Positions 8,972 through 16,512 of a DNA stretch of 56,699 nt are shown in pieces. The stretch lies in the NCBI RefSeq assembly GCF_014656455.1, contig NZ_BNCL01000006.1:1-56699 (forward strand), read 5' to 3'. Numbering within the stretch: position 1 is the stretch's first letter; every line of letters starts with the position of its first letter. The notes beneath the pieces were generated by a model that was not told the origin of the DNA, did no database searches, and was given only the letters and a program-made list of their open reading frames with translations. This DNA comes from Paracoccus aerius. GTDB lineage: Bacteria > Pseudomonadota > Alphaproteobacteria > Rhodobacterales > Rhodobacteraceae. The position numbers and the translations under genes are program-made.

Positions 8972-8997
8972 GGAACCCGACGGCTTGGCGGGCCGTT
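8972..8997 (+). promoter_or_regulatory. EcfG-type general stress promoter of ku1-ligD
   Basis: GGAAC, 17-nt spacer, CGTT: an exact match to the alphaproteobacterial EcfG consensus. It lies 30 nt before the preferred Ku start and just after the stop of the upstream gene. Confidence 0.7.
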
Positions 8998-9027
8998 TCG
9001 GACAGGATCACCAAGGGGATGGCGACC

Positions 9028-9900
9028 ATGGCAGCCAGGGCGAACTGGAGAGGCTTTCTCAAGGTCGGAGAGGTCAGTTGCCCGGTCGGGCTTTACACCG
9101 CTGCGTCGACCTCGGACCGGATCGCCTTCCACACCTTGAACCGCAAGACGGGCAACCGGCTGCGCCGCGTCTTCGTGGACAGCGAAACAGGCGATCCGGT
9201 GGACCGCGACGAGCAGGTCAAGGGTTACGAGATCGCATCGGGCGAATACATCGTGCTGGACCCCGAGGAGGTCGCCTCGGCAGTGCCCGACAGCGACAAG
9301 ACGCTGTCGGTCACCGACTTCATCGGCTGCAACGACATCGACGACCTTTACTTCGACAAGCCCTATTACCTTCTGCCCACCGACGAGGCGGCCGAGGAAG
9401 CCTTTGCCCTGATCCGGGAAGGGATGCGTGGAAAGAAGGTCGCGGCCCTGGCGCAGACGGTGCTGTTCCGTCGCGTCCGCACCGTCCTGATCCGCGCCCA
9501 TGACTGCGGGCTGATCGCCACGACCCTGAACTTCGATTACGAGGTGCGAGACGCGGACGAGGTCTTTGCCGACATTCCCGACCTGCAGATCAAGGGCGAG
9601 ATGCTGGATCTGGCCCAGCATATCATCAAGACCAAGCGCGGCACCTTCGACCCGCGCGACTTCGACGACCGCTATGAATCTGCCCTGGCCGAACTGGTCA
9701 AGGCCAAGATCGAGGGCCGCAAGATCCAGCCGCGCCGCGAACCCAAGCGGGACATGCCGGTCGATCTGATGGCGGCGCTGCGCGAAAGCGCGGGCATAAC
9801 TGGGCGCAAGACCACGCGGAGCAGTCCAGGCACCAGCAAGCCGCGCGGCGGGGGCAGGAAGGCGCCGTCGCGGTCCTCGGGCAGCAAGAAGGCGGGCTAG
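9028..9900 (+). CDS. ku: Non-homologous end-joining protein Ku (copy 1)
   Basis: 290-residue bacterial Ku, which forms a ring on DNA ends and recruits LigD. It begins MAARANWRGFLKVGEVSCPVGLYTA, the family hallmark, and runs through the bridge region HTLNRKTGNRLRRVFVD. The C-terminus has the LigD-contact-like segment MPVDLMAALRESAG, then an extra Lys/Arg/Ser-rich tail of about 30 residues that may bind DNA. AAGGGG at 9013-9018 is adjacent to ATG 9019 but 9 nt from ATG 9028, so 9028 is chosen. ligD follows after 3 bp. An EcfG-type promoter precedes it. Confidence 0.95.
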   Translation: MAARANWRGFLKVGEVSCPVGLYTAASTSDRIAFHTLNRKTGNRLRRVFVDSETGDPVDRDEQVKGYEIASGEYIVLDPEEVASAVPDSDKTLSVTDFIGCNDIDDLYFDKPYYLLPTDEAAEEAFALIREGMRGKKVAALAQTVLFRRVRTVLIRAHDCGLIATTLNFDYEVRDADEVFADIPDLQIKGEMLDLAQHIIKTKRGTFDPRDFDDRYESALAELVKAKIEGRKIQPRREPKRDMPVDLMAALRESAGITGRKTTRSSPGTSKPRGGGRKAPSRSSGSKKAG

Positions 9901-9903
9901 GTC

Positions 9904-12411
9904 ATGGCGGGATCGTCGGGGGCGGGCCTGGAAACCTATAACCAGAAGCGCGACTTCACGCAGACGGCCGAACCCCCCGGTCGCAAGGCGGGCAAGACGG
10001 GCCGCTCTTTCGTGATCCAGAAGCACGCGGCCACCCGGCTGCATTACGACCTGCGGCTGGAAATGGACGGGGTGCTGAAAAGCTGGGCCGTGACCAGGGG
10101 GCCCAGCCTGGTCGCCGGCGAGAAGCGCCTGGCCGTCCATGTCGAGGATCATCCGCTGGACTATGCCGATTTCGAGGGCACGATCCCCAAGGGCAATTAC
10201 GGCGCGGGCGCGGTGATCGTCTGGGACCGGGGCGACTGGAGCCGGGTCGACGGGGACTATGCCAAGGGCAAGCTGGAAATCGAACTGAAGGGGGAAAAGC
10301 TGTCGGGTCGCTGGCATCTGGTGCGGATGCGTCCCAAGCGCGGCGAGACGCGCGAGAACTGGCTGCTCATCAAGTCCGAGGATGCCGCCGCCCGCCCCCC
10401 CGACGCACCGGATATCCTGTCCGAGCGCCCGGAATCCATCCAGACCGGACGCACGGTCGAGGATGTGGCCAAGGGGGCCGATGCCCCGTCGAAGCCCGCC
10501 AAGCCCCCTGCCGCGCCGCGCCGGAAGCCCCGCGCCAAAGCGGATGCCCCGGTGGCAAAGGCAGCGCCGTCGGCCATGCCCGATTTCGTCGAACCGGCCC
10601 TCGCGACGCTGAAGCCGTCGCCGCCCACGGGCCCGGAATGGCTGCACGAGGTCAAGTTCGATGGCTATCGCCTGCAAGCCCGGCTGGAGGGAACCGAGGT
10701 TCGGCTGCTGACCCGCAGCGGGCTGGACTGGACCGACCGCTTCGGTCCCGACATCCCGGATGCGCTGCGCGCCCTGCCGGCCCAGCAGGCGCTGATCGAC
10801 GGCGAACTGGTGGTCGAATCCGGGGCAGGGGCCTCGGACTTCTCGGCCTTGCAGGCGGATCTGTCCGCTGGGCGCAATGACCGCTTCGTGTTCTATGTCT
10901 TCGACCTGCTTTACCTGGACGGCCAGGACCTTCGCGACGTGCCGCTGATCGAGCGCAAGGGGATCCTGGAGGATCTGGTGGGCCCGGAACCCGGCCGCGT
11001 CCGTTTCAGCGCCCATTTCGGGGAAACCGGGTCGATGGTGCTGCGCCACGCCTGTCGGCTGAGCCTGGAAGGGATCATCTCGAAGGAAGCCGATGCGCCT
11101 TATCGGTCGGGGCGGGGGAAAAGCTGGATCAAGTCCAAATGCTCGGCCCGGCAGGAATTCGTGGTGGCGGGCTTTCTGCCCTCGACCACCTCGGACAAGC
11201 TGGTGGGGTCGCTGGCCCTGGGTGTCTACGAGGACGGCAAGCTGGATTATGTGGGCCGCGTCGGCACCGGCTTTTCAGCCGCCGTGGCCGAGGATCTGCG
11301 CAGCCGACTGGAGGAAATGCGCATCGACAAGAGCCCCTTTGTCCGCAAGCTGACCGCCGACGAGGCGCGGGGCGTCCAGTTCGTGCACCCCGAACTGGTG
11401 GCCGAGGTCGAGTTCCGCGCCTGGACCGCCGACGGCCTTCTGCGCCATGCCTCGTTCCGGGGGCTGCGCGAGGACAAGCCGGCAGCCGAGGTGGTGCGTG
11501 AAAGCGGCCCCGCCGGGGCGGCCCCCAAGGCGCAGAAGCGCCGGGTGGCCCTGACCCATCCCGACCGCATCTATTGGTCCGACGAGGGGATCACGAAGGA
11601 GGGGCTGGCGGACTACTATGCCCAGGTCTGGACCCGGATCGCGCCCTTTATCGTCGGCCGCCCGCTGGCGCTTCTGCGCTGCCCCAGCGGCATCACCGGG
11701 CAGAGGTTCTTCCAGAAACACGCCTGGCGCGGGATCAGCAAGCATATCGCCCAGGTCAAGGATCCCAAGGCCAAGGACGAGGAAGCGATGGTCGCCGTCA
11801 ACAACCTGGACGGGCTGATGGCCCTGGTGCAGTCGGCGACGCTGGAAATCCATCCCTGGGGATCCACCGTCGCGGACTGGGACCGGCCCGACACCATCAC
11901 CATGGATCTGGATCCGGGCGAAGGAGTGGCCTGGGGCGCGATCATCGCCGCCGCCGAGGAGGTCCGGCAGCGGCTGCAGGACGCGGGCCTTGCGGCTTTC
12001 GTCAAGACATCGGGTGGCAAGGGCCTGCACGTGGTGGCCCCGCTTCGGCCCAAGGCCGACTGGCCTACGGTCAAGGCCTTCACCAAGGGCCTGGCCGAGG
12101 CAATGGCCGCAGATTCCCCCGATGATTACGTGGCGACCATCACCAAGTCCAAGCGCAAGGGGCGCATCCTGATCGACTATCTGCGCAATCAGCGGGGCAT
12201 GACGGCGGTCGCCGCCTATTCGACCCGCGCCCGCCCCGGCGCCGCCGTGTCCATGCCGGTCGCGTGGGAGGAACTGGACCAGATCGGTCCCGCCTATTTC
12301 ACCGTGACAAATACGCCGGCGCGGCTGGACGACCTTGCCCATGACCCGTGGGAAGATTTCCGCACTGCCGCCCGTCCGCTGGAAGGCAAGGCAAGGCGCA
12401 GCAAGGCCTGA
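9904..12411 (+). CDS. ligD: Multifunctional NHEJ DNA ligase LigD (PE-LIG-POL order)
   Basis: 835-residue end-joining enzyme. The N-terminal 3'-phosphoesterase domain carries HAATRLHYDLRLEMDGVLKSW (about residues 40-60). A Pro/Ala/Lys linker (about 195-220) follows. The ATP-dependent ligase domain has motif I KFDGYR with the nucleophilic Lys near 251 and DGELV further on. The C-terminal primase-polymerase domain has metal-binding DLD at about 668-670 (TITMDLDPGEG) and SGGKGLHVV. Domain order is that of the Pseudomonas enzyme, not the mycobacterial one. It is co-transcribed with ku1 and abuts the convergent ku2 stop codon. Confidence 0.96.
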   Translation: MAGSSGAGLETYNQKRDFTQTAEPPGRKAGKTGRSFVIQKHAATRLHYDLRLEMDGVLKSWAVTRGPSLVAGEKRLAVHVEDHPLDYADFEGTIPKGNYGAGAVIVWDRGDWSRVDGDYAKGKLEIELKGEKLSGRWHLVRMRPKRGETRENWLLIKSEDAAARPPDAPDILSERPESIQTGRTVEDVAKGADAPSKPAKPPAAPRRKPRAKADAPVAKAAPSAMPDFVEPALATLKPSPPTGPEWLHEVKFDGYRLQARLEGTEVRLLTRSGLDWTDRFGPDIPDALRALPAQQALIDGELVVESGAGASDFSALQADLSAGRNDRFVFYVFDLLYLDGQDLRDVPLIERKGILEDLVGPEPGRVRFSAHFGETGSMVLRHACRLSLEGIISKEADAPYRSGRGKSWIKSKCSARQEFVVAGFLPSTTSDKLVGSLALGVYEDGKLDYVGRVGTGFSAAVAEDLRSRLEEMRIDKSPFVRKLTADEARGVQFVHPELVAEVEFRAWTADGLLRHASFRGLREDKPAAEVVRESGPAGAAPKAQKRRVALTHPDRIYWSDEGITKEGLADYYAQVWTRIAPFIVGRPLALLRCPSGITGQRFFQKHAWRGISKHIAQVKDPKAKDEEAMVAVNNLDGLMALVQSATLEIHPWGSTVADWDRPDTITMDLDPGEGVAWGAIIAAAEEVRQRLQDAGLAAFVKTSGGKGLHVVAPLRPKADWPTVKAFTKGLAEAMAADSPDDYVATITKSKRKGRILIDYLRNQRGMTAVAAYSTRARPGAAVSMPVAWEELDQIGPAYFTVTNTPARLDDLAHDPWEDFRTAARPLEGKARRSKA

Positions 12412-13218
12412 TCAGCGGCTGCTGCGCTTGCCTTCGGCCTGCAGGCTTTTCTTCAGGGCAGTCATGATGTCGATGACATTGCCTTCTGGCTCGTGGGCCT
12501 GTGGCTTGGGCTTGGCCGCACGCTTCTTGCCCTTCTTCTTGGCGGCGATGATGTCTAGCAGCCGTTCCTGCACGGGATCGTTCACCATGGAGGGATCCCA
12601 ATGCGTGGTCTTTTCGCCGATCAGCTTGCGGACAAGGGTCAGGGGCCTGGCCTCGGGCTTGGACTGCGAGATGTCGTCGAAGTAGTCGGCTTCGTCCCGC
12701 ACCTCGTCGCCATAGCGCAGGGTCCACAGCACCATGCCCTTTCCGCGCGGCTTCAGCATGACCGCGCGTTCCCGGCGATACATCACCAGACGGGATATCC
12801 CGACGGTGCCGCTGGCGGCCATGGCGTCGCGGATCACGGCAAAGGCTTCCTGGCCCACCTCGTCCCCCGGCAGCAGGAAATGCGGACGATCATACCAGAC
12901 CCAGCCGATCGAATGATCGGGCACGAACATGTCGATGTCGATGGTGCGGGTGCTTTCTAGGCCGACGGCCTCGATCTCGGCATCCTCGAGCATGACATAG
13001 TCATTCTCGCCGCGCTCATATCCCTTGACCTCGTCATCGTCGCGCACGGGCTTTTCCGTGACGGAATCGACATACTGGCTGACGACGCGGTTGCCGGTCT
13101 GGGCGTTCAGGGTGTGGAAGCGGACCTTGTCGCCTTCCGTGATGGCGGGCATCAGGGTCACGGGGCAGGTGACCAGCGACAGTTTCAGATAGCCCTTCCA
13201 ATAGGTCCGCGGTGCCAT
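12412..13218 (-). CDS. ku: Non-homologous end-joining protein Ku (copy 2)
   Basis: 268-residue second Ku, convergent with ligD (the two stop codons abut at 12411/12412). It begins MAPRTYWKGYLKLSLVTCPVTLMPA, then FHTLNAQTGNRVVSQYVDSVT. The tail has a KKKGKKRAAKPKP linker and ends NVIDIMTALKKSLQAEGKRSSR, the short C-terminal motif thought to contact LigD, without the long basic extension of copy 1. AGGAG lies 8 nt before the ATG at 13218, so the 8-codon upstream extension is rejected. An exact EcfG-type promoter lies 27 nt upstream. Confidence 0.95.
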   Translation of the reverse strand: MAPRTYWKGYLKLSLVTCPVTLMPAITEGDKVRFHTLNAQTGNRVVSQYVDSVTEKPVRDDDEVKGYERGENDYVMLEDAEIEAVGLESTRTIDIDMFVPDHSIGWVWYDRPHFLLPGDEVGQEAFAVIRDAMAASGTVGISRLVMYRRERAVMLKPRGKGMVLWTLRYGDEVRDEADYFDDISQSKPEARPLTLVRKLIGEKTTHWDPSMVNDPVQERLLDIIAAKKKGKKRAAKPKPQAHEPEGNVIDIMTALKKSLQAEGKRSSR

Positions 13219-13245
13219 GACAGATGCTCCTAGCCAGCCCAATCC

Positions 13246-13270
13246 AACGGCGGCGAAGGGGCTTTGTTCC
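13246..13270 (-). promoter_or_regulatory. EcfG-type general stress promoter of ku2
   Basis: On the minus strand: GGAAC (13270-13266), 16-nt spacer, CGTT (13249-13246), an exact consensus match. It is 27 nt upstream of the ku2 ATG. Confidence 0.7.
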
Positions 13271-13273
13271 GCA

Positions 13274-14200
13274 TCACAGGCTGTCGGGCACGCAGCGGTT
13301 CTCGGCCAGGCGCAGCAGGCTGTGGATGCGGGTTGCCGCGATCTCTCCCTGCGACATGGCGACGGCGATCTGGTTCAACCCGGTCACAACGTCGCCCGCC
13401 GCAAAGACATTGGGAAGCGATGTCTGCTGGTGCGGGTTGGTCAGGATGCGACCATCTTCGGCCAGATCCAGCCCGAGATCGAAACCAAGGTCGTTGCGCG
13501 GGTCGTTGCCCAGGCCCGAATAAACGGCCGCGAAGCGGGTCTCGGCCTTGTCGGCGAACCGCACGGAAACACTGGCGCGTTGGAAATCCCAGCCCGCCAC
13601 CGGATCGCGCACGATCTTCACGCCTGCATCCGCAAGCTTCTGCATCAGCCGGTCGGGCAGCGAAAGATCGTCGCCCAGCGTCAGCAAGGTGATGTCGGGC
13701 GTGTAATGGCTGAGGAACAGCGCCTCGCCCGCCGCGCATTCGGCCGTTCCGATGACCGCCACCGGCTGGCCCGTCAGTTCATAGGCATCGCAGACCGGAC
13801 ATTGCCGGATCAGCCCTTCCCGGACATGTTCCCGTGCGTCCCTGATCGGGGGCATCCGGTCGCGGATGCCTGTTGCAAGGATCAGGTGGGACGCGCTGAT
13901 CTGTTCGCCGGCAGAGATGCGGATCAGCCCGTCGGCATCCGTGGTAGCCCCCGTCGCGTCCGCGGAAACGACCGCAGCCGGGTAGTTCAGCAACTGTTCC
14001 CGCATCCGTCCCAGCAGGTCGTTGCCGTGGATCCCGTCAGGATAGCCCGGGTGGTTGTGCGACCGGGGGATCAGGGACGCGCGGCTGTCGCCGCCGTCGA
14101 TCAGGACGATGCGGCGGCGAAACCGGGCAAGATAGATCGCGGCCGTCAGCCCCGCAGGGCCGCCGCCGATGATGGCACAGTCGAAGACGGGCTTTGTCAT
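13274..14200 (-). CDS. NAD(P)/FAD-dependent oxidoreductase, thioredoxin reductase-like
   Basis: 308-residue flavoprotein. The FAD site is CAIIGGGPAGLTAAIYLARF at the N-terminus, a redox CPVC motif lies in IRQCPVCDAYE, and the second nucleotide site is PVAVIGTAECAAGEA. The C-terminal FAD motif is NVFAAGDVVTGLNQIAVAMSQGEIAA. The CxxC position matches low-molecular-weight thioredoxin reductases, but the partner is unknown and no thioredoxin gene is nearby. The start at 14200 gives the Rossmann motif at the normal distance; the longer frame to 14365 overlaps the upstream gene. A 25-bp gap to the DUF892 gene indicates one operon. Confidence 0.88.
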   Translation of the reverse strand: MTKPVFDCAIIGGGPAGLTAAIYLARFRRRIVLIDGGDSRASLIPRSHNHPGYPDGIHGNDLLGRMREQLLNYPAAVVSADATGATTDADGLIRISAGEQISASHLILATGIRDRMPPIRDAREHVREGLIRQCPVCDAYELTGQPVAVIGTAECAAGEALFLSHYTPDITLLTLGDDLSLPDRLMQKLADAGVKIVRDPVAGWDFQRASVSVRFADKAETRFAAVYSGLGNDPRNDLGFDLGLDLAEDGRILTNPHQQTSLPNVFAAGDVVTGLNQIAVAMSQGEIAATRIHSLLRLAENRCVPDSL

Positions 14201-14225
14201 GGCAGGCGGTCCAGCGGCGCCGGGA

Positions 14226-14735
14226 TCAGATATCGGCGCGCTGATCGCTGGCCGACAAGGCGATGTACTGGCGAACGACCTCGGGCAGGCCGTCATGGAT
14301 CTGCGCGGCCATTGCGACTTCTTCCTGCAGGTTCTGTTCCAGCAGGGGCAGGGCCTGCGTGACATTGGCTTGCTGGCCCGCAGTGATCAGGGCGGTATAG
14401 GCCGCGATCTCGAAATGCTCGAAGGCGAAGTTCGCCAGCGAGTTCTTGAGGATCTCGTCCGTTGCCATGCTGTGGGTCATGGCCGCCATGGATCCGCTCA
14501 GCGACAGCATCGTGTCCTTCACGCCGGAAGCGGATTCGTTGAGGCCTTCGAAGATCTGGTCGATACGCTGGATCTGGACCTCGGTTTCGCGGATGTGGCG
14601 GTCCAGCAGGGCGGATACCTGCGGATAATGCTCCAGCCGGTTCAGTTGCGGCTGCATGATCGAAAGCGCCTGCTTTTCCATGGCATGGGCATTGCGCAGA
14701 CCATCGATGAACACGTCATAAGCGGCGTTTGTCAT
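14226..14735 (-). CDS. DUF892/YciF-family ferritin-like protein
   Basis: 169-residue all-helical protein of the YciE/YciF family: FIDGLRNAHAMEKQALSIMQPQLNRL, then HIRETEVQIQRIDQIFEGLN, and a helix with FAFEHFEIAAYTALI. The spaced Glu/His residues match a ferritin-like di-iron four-helix bundle. The family is induced by osmotic and general stress; the biochemical role is not settled. It is first in an operon with the flavoprotein gene. A GGAAC-N16-GGTT promoter lies 51 nt upstream, supporting stress control. Confidence 0.88.
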   Translation of the reverse strand: MTNAAYDVFIDGLRNAHAMEKQALSIMQPQLNRLEHYPQVSALLDRHIRETEVQIQRIDQIFEGLNESASGVKDTMLSLSGSMAAMTHSMATDEILKNSLANFAFEHFEIAAYTALITAGQQANVTQALPLLEQNLQEEVAMAAQIHDGLPEVVRQYIALSASDQRADI

Positions 14736-14786
14736 GATCTTGGTCCTTTCCTTGGGATGGCCAGGGTGGCGGCCTTAAGCCAGAGC

Positions 14787-14811
14787 AACCTGCCCGAGCA
14801 CGATCTGTTCC
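14787..14811 (-). promoter_or_regulatory. EcfG-like promoter of the DUF892 operon
   Basis: GGAAC (14811-14807), 16-nt spacer, GGTT (14790-14787) on the minus strand. One base differs from CGTT. It sits in the divergent intergenic region with a similar promoter facing the other way. Confidence 0.55.
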
Positions 14812-14852
14812 CTTCGGCGCTATTGAACAAAGGTTAATCATCACGGGGATCC

Positions 14853-14878
14853 GGAAACGTTGGGCCTTCCTGCACGTT
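14853..14878 (+). promoter_or_regulatory. EcfG-like promoter of the DUF3606 gene
   Basis: GGAAA, 17-nt spacer, CGTT; one mismatch from GGAAC. It ends 31 nt before the ATG at 14910. Confidence 0.45.
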
Positions 14879-14909
14879 GATCTTGCACAAGAAACGGAAG
14901 GAGGATCCG

Positions 14910-15089
14910 ATGGCCACCGAAGGCAAGAACCGCAGCCGCGCACAAGACCGCCGCAAGGTCGCGGGCGGGCAGGAACATGAAGTGCGCTACGAGGCCGAGA
15001 AGATGGGCGTGTCCCGGGCCGAGGTCCGCGATGCGGTCAAGTCCGAAGGCATCAGCCGCGGCAAGGTCGAACAGAAGTTGAAGGACTAG
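14910..15089 (+). CDS. DUF3606 domain protein, 59 aa
   Basis: Small, very hydrophilic protein: MATEGKNRSRAQDRRKVAGG, then HEVRYEAEKMGVSRAEVRDAVKSEG, a short helical DUF3606-type module. AAGGAGG precedes the ATG at 14910 with good spacing, so the upstream 11 codons are not used. Function is unknown; such proteins are frequent in alphaproteobacterial stress regulons. It ends at a hairpin shared with the convergent DUF421 gene. Confidence 0.85.
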   Translation: MATEGKNRSRAQDRRKVAGGQEHEVRYEAEKMGVSRAEVRDAVKSEGISRGKVEQKLKD

Positions 15090-15104
15090 GCCGCAGTCGC
15101 GGCC
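15089..15104. terminator. Short hairpin between convergent genes, possible bidirectional terminator
   Basis: GGCCGC-AGTC-GCGGCC forms a 6-bp all-GC stem exactly between the stop codons of the DUF3606 gene (TAG 15087-15089) and the DUF421 gene (15104-15106). On the plus strand TATCTTTCC follows, which is a weak U-tract. Confidence 0.5.
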
Positions 15105-15550
15105 TATCTTTCCTTCGGGATGATGCTGATGCCGCCGCTGACTTCCAGCACCGCGGCATCGATGTCGGCCAAGGCCTTCAGGCCTTGCTGTTCGCGCGCG
15201 GATTCCAGCACGTCCTCGACGCTGACGCGCGCGCGCTCCATCGCCTCGTGATCGATGCGGCCCTGGCTGATGAGCACCGTCGGGTTGCCGTCCAGCAGCG
15301 ACGCGACGCGGGGCGAGAAGCTTTTCAGCCAGGCCAGAAGCACATCGGTGGCAAACAGCGTCAGGATCAGCACCACGGCGTTGCTGATGGAAAAATCGTC
15401 GCCCAGCAGCGCCTGCTGCGTCGTTTCGGCGATGATCAGCAGCAGCACGAAGTCGAAGGGCGTCATCTGCGCCATCGTGCGCCGGCCCGACAGTCGCGTG
15501 GCGATCAGCAGGATGACATAGATCGAGACGCCGCGAATGACCGAATCCAT
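15104..15550 (-). CDS. DUF421 (YetF-like) membrane protein
   Basis: 148-residue protein with three hydrophobic segments (SIYVILLIATRLSG, FVLLLIIAETTQQALLG, AVVLILTLFATDVLLAWL) and a cytosolic C-terminal domain containing LLDGNPTVLISQGRIDHEAM, the DUF421 signature. It is shorter than Bacillus YetF (about 230 aa). AAGGAGG lies 8 nt before ATG 15550. The biochemical role is unknown. It follows a membrane gene by 13 bp, so it is likely the end of the stress operon running from Mn catalase. Confidence 0.85.
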   Translation of the reverse strand: MDSVIRGVSIYVILLIATRLSGRRTMAQMTPFDFVLLLIIAETTQQALLGDDFSISNAVVLILTLFATDVLLAWLKSFSPRVASLLDGNPTVLISQGRIDHEAMERARVSVEDVLESAREQQGLKALADIDAAVLEVSGGISIIPKER

Positions 15551-15563
15551 GATTTCCCCTCCT

Positions 15564-16079
15564 TTAGGGCAGGACAAGCAGGTTGATGCGGCGCGTTTCG
15601 CCGCCGATGGTCATGTCGAAGCCAGTCCAGCCGAAATGCATGGCGCGGACGTCGAAATTGACCTGATGAGGCGGGTCGTCCTGCGCCGAGAAGGTCATCA
15701 CCTGGGCGCCGGGCGCCAGGCCGTTCGTCTCGGGCTCGGGCTGGATGCGTTCGATCATGAAGCGGTCGAAGAAGGGCTGCGAGATGACCAGGCGGTGCGT
15801 CCCTGTCGGCTCGGTAAAGGTGATGGACATGTCGTCCGATCCCTCCCATCGGGACACGCGCGGCACCTCGACCGTGGCGGCCGCGAACTGGACCCTCTGC
15901 TTGTGGAAAAAGCCTCCGCTGCCGGTGAATCCCAGCACGGCCAGCAGCATCACCAGCCCGAAGCACCACCACGCGATGCGCTGCACCTTCCAATAGCGTC
16001 TCTGCCGTTCGCGCGGTTCGTTCAGCTGCAACCCGTCGGGCCGAACCGGAGGAATGTCCAACCTTGTGTCTTGGGTCAT
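15564..16079 (-). CDS. Hypothetical single-pass membrane protein, 171 aa
   Basis: A hydrophilic N-terminus (MTQDTRLDIPPVRPDG) is followed by RQRRYWKVQRIAWWCFGLVMLLAVLGF, one membrane helix, then a beta-rich extracytoplasmic domain (FTEPTGTHRLVISQPFFDRF, FDMTIGGETRRINLLVLP). I recognise no family. It lies 13 bp before the DUF421 gene and 62 bp after the small-protein gene pair. Confidence 0.75.
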   Translation of the reverse strand: MTQDTRLDIPPVRPDGLQLNEPRERQRRYWKVQRIAWWCFGLVMLLAVLGFTGSGGFFHKQRVQFAAATVEVPRVSRWEGSDDMSITFTEPTGTHRLVISQPFFDRFMIERIQPEPETNGLAPGAQVMTFSAQDDPPHQVNFDVRAMHFGWTGFDMTIGGETRRINLLVLP

Positions 16080-16141
16080 GTTCTGGTCCTAAGGGCTTGT
16101 CGGTAAACCTAAACCTGCCGCGACGGGTTTGGTTTCAAGCC

Positions 16142-16312
16142 TCAGGGCTGCTGGGACTGTCCAGTTGCCGGGGGCGGCTCGTCCACTTCGGTTGCGTGCC
16201 ACAGGTTGCGACCGAAAAAGATCACCAGGACGATCGCCACAAGGATCGCGGCAACCGCGATCCCTGCGCGGCCCAGACGGCGGCGGCTGGGCTTGGGCTC
16301 ATGGCCCGTCAT
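16142..16312 (-). CDS. Small single-pass membrane protein, 56 aa
   Basis: Reads MTGHEPKPSRRRLGRAGIAV and on through AAILVAIVLVIFFGRNLWHATEVDEPPPATG: a basic cytosolic start, one membrane helix and an acidic, Pro-rich tail. Its ATG overlaps the stop of the upstream 66-aa gene by 4 nt (ATGA), a strong sign that both are translated. It is too short for most gene callers. Function unknown. Confidence 0.75.
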   Translation of the reverse strand: MTGHEPKPSRRRLGRAGIAVAAILVAIVLVIFFGRNLWHATEVDEPPPATGQSQQP

Positions 16313-16509
16313 GACAGCGCCCAGATTGCGCCCAGGATCACCAGCAGGATCATGGCCAGCGGCCAGACCAGCACCTGCCAGGCCAGCCGGTTGCGGACGG
16401 GTGCCGTGGCGCGAACGTAGTCGGTGTCGGAAGGCTCTCCTGCGGCTCCGGCGGATCGGTCTAGCGGCCCGCCCTCGGTCTTCTTGTCGCCGTCTTCAGT
16501 GGTGGACAT
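16309..16509 (-). CDS. Small membrane protein, 66 aa
   Basis: A polar N-terminal half (MSTTEDGDKKTEGGPLDRSA) and one C-terminal membrane helix (LAWQVLVWPLAMILLVILGAIWAL), tail-anchor-like. It starts 3 bp after the alcohol dehydrogenase stop and shares ATGA with the next small gene, so it belongs to the Mn catalase operon. Function unknown. Confidence 0.75.
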   Translation of the reverse strand: MSTTEDGDKKTEGGPLDRSAGAAGEPSDTDYVRATAPVRNRLAWQVLVWPLAMILLVILGAIWALS

Positions 16510-16512
16510 GAT

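Noticed and set aside
6595..11049. Very long minus-strand open frame (1484 codons) opposite the glycosyltransferase, ku and ligD genes
   Set aside because: It is antisense to four well-supported genes, is rich in Gly/Arg/His/Asp/Pro low-complexity translation typical of high-GC shadow frames, and has no domain or ribosome-binding site.
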